Source: an uncultured Clostridia bacterium
Lineage (GTDB): Bacteria > Bacillota > Clostridia > Lachnospirales > CAMVHY01
Direction of reading: 5' to 3'
Assembly (NCBI GenBank): GCA_946415665.1
Contig: CAMKTI010000074.1
Span: forward strand, 1-8,249
DNA length: 8,249 nt
The notes beneath the pieces were generated by a model. That model saw only the letters and a list, made by a program, of their open reading frames with translations. It was not told where the DNA came from and made no database searches. A program made the translations under genes and the position numbers. Below, piece after piece: positions 7,901 through 8,249 of this stretch (position 1 is the stretch's first letter; each line of letters begins with the position of its first letter).

Positions 7901-8249
7901 TTATTTAAGGTTAGCAAAAGAACCATTGGTAGATAGAAACAAAGATGAAAAAGATGAAAATGAAAGATTTATCTTGTTTGAGAAGTATTTAAATATGTTA
8001 AGTCCAAATGTGAAATTTAGCACACAAAATTTGCTAAAAATACTTGGATACAGTTATCTAGCAAGAGAGATTAATGATGATCAATTTTGTCTCAGCGATA
8101 TAGCGCTTATATTTGTTCGATTAAGGAAAAAACAGCAAGATGATTTTCAATTGCCAACTTCTGGCTACTTTTTGCCATTTATTAAATTAGCAACGGCGAT
8201 AGCGAATGTCAGCGTAAGAGAAGATATAACTGAAAAGATAAACAAAGTA
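1983..8249 (+). CDS. Giant uncharacterised helical protein, at least 2089 residues, 3'-partial
   Basis: I do not recognise this family. One frame stays open for 2089 codons, from the ATG at 1983 to the last base, with no stop; chance cannot explain this in such AT-rich DNA. The N-terminus (MNKIEINSSSETEEILF) is polar: no signal peptide, lipobox or membrane segment is apparent in the visible part, so the product is cytoplasmic or leaves by a non-Sec route. The sequence looks almost wholly alpha-helical and is rich in K, N, D, E, I and L. Coiled-coil-like stretches lie near residues 598-663, 1306-1343 and 1383-1413. A charged linker (about 980-1140) carries two 47-residue repeats. A cysteine cluster lies at 703-761. 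The C-terminal 600 residues suggest a loose helical solenoid. No catalytic motif such as a P-loop is evident. Arginine codon use differs from the upstream gene. Role unknown; scaffold, effector or conflict protein are all guesses. Confidence 0.9.
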   Translation, partial: MNKIEINSSSETEEILFLDKKLVNMNLEKFDRITSCRTLEKYFFKLVDDLILKKYDYGKLITDDDQENVLKLSMFKNIVNLYNIYVKLIPSGFDESLFCAQEARNEKIRNETAVILFKHSNVFSRYNNGEYVLDLEALGDKVKKAFTPSEKVIEELEKKGQESYLSKIKNFGRGQNQDPDVKLAKDYEKFRFVKNFYEGDLPNQKNDFGKIGSVLSKENKIDNMITFKKFINKIKDNFDERNLKLEKDEKRLCLKLDFILSVVNCFCDAKAKIFTGIEQWLYDDYSRKILALNKGHEYDVKFVLIRGQIESLHGKFKKDSALGIQSPIILYSVLKSNIYEVYSLLDLKCMFEAATESRAQNSNYKIEFISAIANNKNKTINVEKASEFMGTLQFFVESISNNNLKITEKAVPFQQFFGLKSANNGTNAENWQQLYGNLEKDQKQLLAKVLNKIDVSAADLQNGTIELNEDVLDFIVKLGDSTDNSDFDVFAVFVEKFRWSEKLPSSDSNATPVPGLLNQMICILYRYCFNNGLALDMGNLELFAKTVKYFYGNFLYPIVRKGAKLESILPAKFFMLIKIVNFLSKKDLLQKIIDSGDLSKQKNFLNEKIQKLADQLKNESLQKAYIKKSITDTNNLKSLSLEKQIELNNQRKKEMEQRYKPKNNPENKIIYRSLDGFPLRNEINENANTITTASKNTNKFDVHQINCDLCCEGVVRDVRVKKGFSLDQLFEWYKYFAKNQDDAKIKEIKWYSFFLACTDFCIPIRDNEDDDNIKLVADFLVTVSENKKKLKLKETSGVAEPLSVDSVYINNIACHFQKYIKYCFKDDSLSNFKNNMDTLIEFADAILSLYMEGLDSCYNANHIRRDRFLQCIQIYKLTTKLDQLIKQAENVNFSREDYVYYKYSLSKLFLMIKNRFLQFKSSKNLDFLNQGFDTQQLTTKPDAYSKYQVENLKKNQNIIEEYSDLKRIMNYFGELEKEFLEIPIKTDGMNFVKETKRKDSGNNKNNINDKNRIIIYESKEFLKITDKSIKDDLTRDNIQNQDEKNFMTRKRSNSMTEFRGKKSLDEDKEEQKRKDSTDMNGQILGDNDDKKNIMTRERSLSVTKFRKGIPLDGIKENQERENSTDMNKQIFGDNNKNKKVIRKNERENNSYAKLFMDFNDQDLDNKLKELEKDNQNQLVNLFDKIVNIKSGHFIEKYGKLKVEEEKLFAINYSVSSLWHQNSFDAFFPWAFYLVREFYKMFRIKYNLTNKEDYERVVREFCGCVYENFGSKLTTPSLMSEKKINKLGIENVLIDYFNQLVYADYFEKELPKLLKERGNARNSLQQWIDKEKERYSKLKNDAQSDNETKFAIFLSKTTAFNDEVHVMAKKRLNLENALDENLSKDQLDQIESKGEEIKKEIKEKIEQGEQVKFKTGSNELIKLILSYDNGVGQFKDVTIGDYFNEQFANNALLFGENGILQREFEDKKREKLNDLNWENQISTRANDIISGEFGTQKEYVYCANITSVLQEYSSAACDKKLNLNIKVLEQNIANGAVFLEKDEPKQLFEQIQKIYLQEKNNNNNENLLEGKIRLDDVFEIIKVMLLDKQEITPDLINIFLDKNLFADNSLSPTNLKTMAQIIEFKNQNIDIKKVQHSVNNNQFGSNENLLDFIKLILVKHPMHYYGASPTTINNILTKDRIVKLDASTFFDCVSVFYCRKINNDTESKGNFTAEEITDIANVFINYCDDWRAFCSFVKCNWDGYDTILANKLLHQMEIIRIQNIAILEFCNSLMQPIKTLHKKISTEDEPDKTSYEKIFVAGINSVASILQQKSGYTIDVAEILVEYVYILNGNITNKNNLTEKGYHCILHVFAEILNCQEFDDIVQCIIDLGLVKRILSKAKNINFPIYRLEKLIDYVYADQIRDLELLEYFRPGVKGDENQDGQQAIQAMKKVIDRHLKILSDNSLVEEDLDKFYNCVLQTNLVLDVGEFVNYLRLAKEPLVDRNKDEKDENERFILFEKYLNMLSPNVKFSTQNLLKILGYSYLAREINDDQFCLSDIALIFVRLRKKQQDDFQLPTSGYFLPFIKLATAIANVSVREDITEKINKV
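4967..4982 (+). repeat. 16-base direct repeat, outlying copy (partner at 5195-5210)
   Basis: AAAACGTAAAGATTCT is identical at both places and in the same reading frame, encoding KRKDS each time. The 228-base spacing is not a multiple of the 141-base repeat unit, so this looks like the remnant of an older, disrupted third copy in the same linker. Confidence 0.6.
5112..5252 (+). repeat. Tandem protein repeat, copy 1 (47 codons)
   Basis: Copy 1 of an in-frame 141-base repeat within the giant gene (residues 1044-1090). It opens KNFMTRKRSNSMTEFR and closes STDMNGQILGDNDDK. By hand alignment 27 of 47 residues match copy 2 with no gaps. The region is highly charged and probably disordered. The conserved parts are the TRxRSxSxTxFR head and the STDMNxQIxGDN tail. 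Confidence 0.85.
5253..5393 (+). repeat. Tandem protein repeat, copy 2 (47 codons)
   Basis: Copy 2 directly follows copy 1 (residues 1091-1137): it opens KNIMTRERSLSVTKFR and closes STDMNKQIFGDNNKN. DNA similarity is still plain, including at third codon positions, so the duplication is moderately recent. Decayed remnants may flank the pair: the 16-base sequence AAAACGTAAAGATTCT occurs at 4967-4982 and again inside copy 1 (5195-5210), and an ERENNS stretch follows copy 2. Confidence 0.85.

Noticed and set aside
1983..8249. Stop-codon recoding or a frameshift hidden in the long frame
   Set aside because: The codons read straight through without TAA, TAG or TGA in one frame, so neither is needed.

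Overview
The window is strongly AT-rich and holds two genes, both on the + strand and both cut by a window edge. The first is a class B penicillin-binding protein of the FtsI/SpoVD type with one C-terminal PASTA domain. The second is an open frame starting at 1983 that reaches the last base without a stop: at least 2089 codons of a protein I cannot assign to any family. The FtsI/SpoVD layout with a PASTA domain, the GGAGGT ribosome binding site and consensus sigma-A-type promoters suggest a low-GC Bacillota, probably clostridial. This is inference; no rRNA or taxonomic marker is present. TGA does not occur in frame in either gene, so nothing suggests a recoded TGA.

Region by region. 1-1688: the C-terminal 561 residues of the transpeptidase, entering from the left edge (the TTG at 45 is an internal leucine codon). 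1689-1982: a 294-base intergenic stretch with no convincing gene or intrinsic terminator. It has two well-spaced promoter-like pairs (1864-1892 and 1912-1940), a perfect 14-base palindrome inside the first spacer and a perfect 7-base inverted repeat overlapping the second -10. It ends in a strong ribosome binding site. 1983-8249: the giant gene. Its product has no visible signal peptide or membrane segment, looks almost wholly helical and polar (K, N, D, E, I and L rich), and has several coiled-coil-like stretches. A disordered linker near residues 980-1140 carries two tandem 47-residue repeats and separates an N-terminal half of about 980 residues from a C-terminal part of at least 950.

The two genes probably do not form a functional unit. 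The giant gene has its own promoters, and its arginine codon use differs sharply from that of the transpeptidase (CGA 8 of 17 versus 4 of 69 by hand count). I read it as an accessory, possibly acquired gene beside a cell-wall gene. It is the candidate undescribed system here, perhaps an effector-like or scaffold protein of a host-associated bacterium, but the sequence gives no direct evidence of function.
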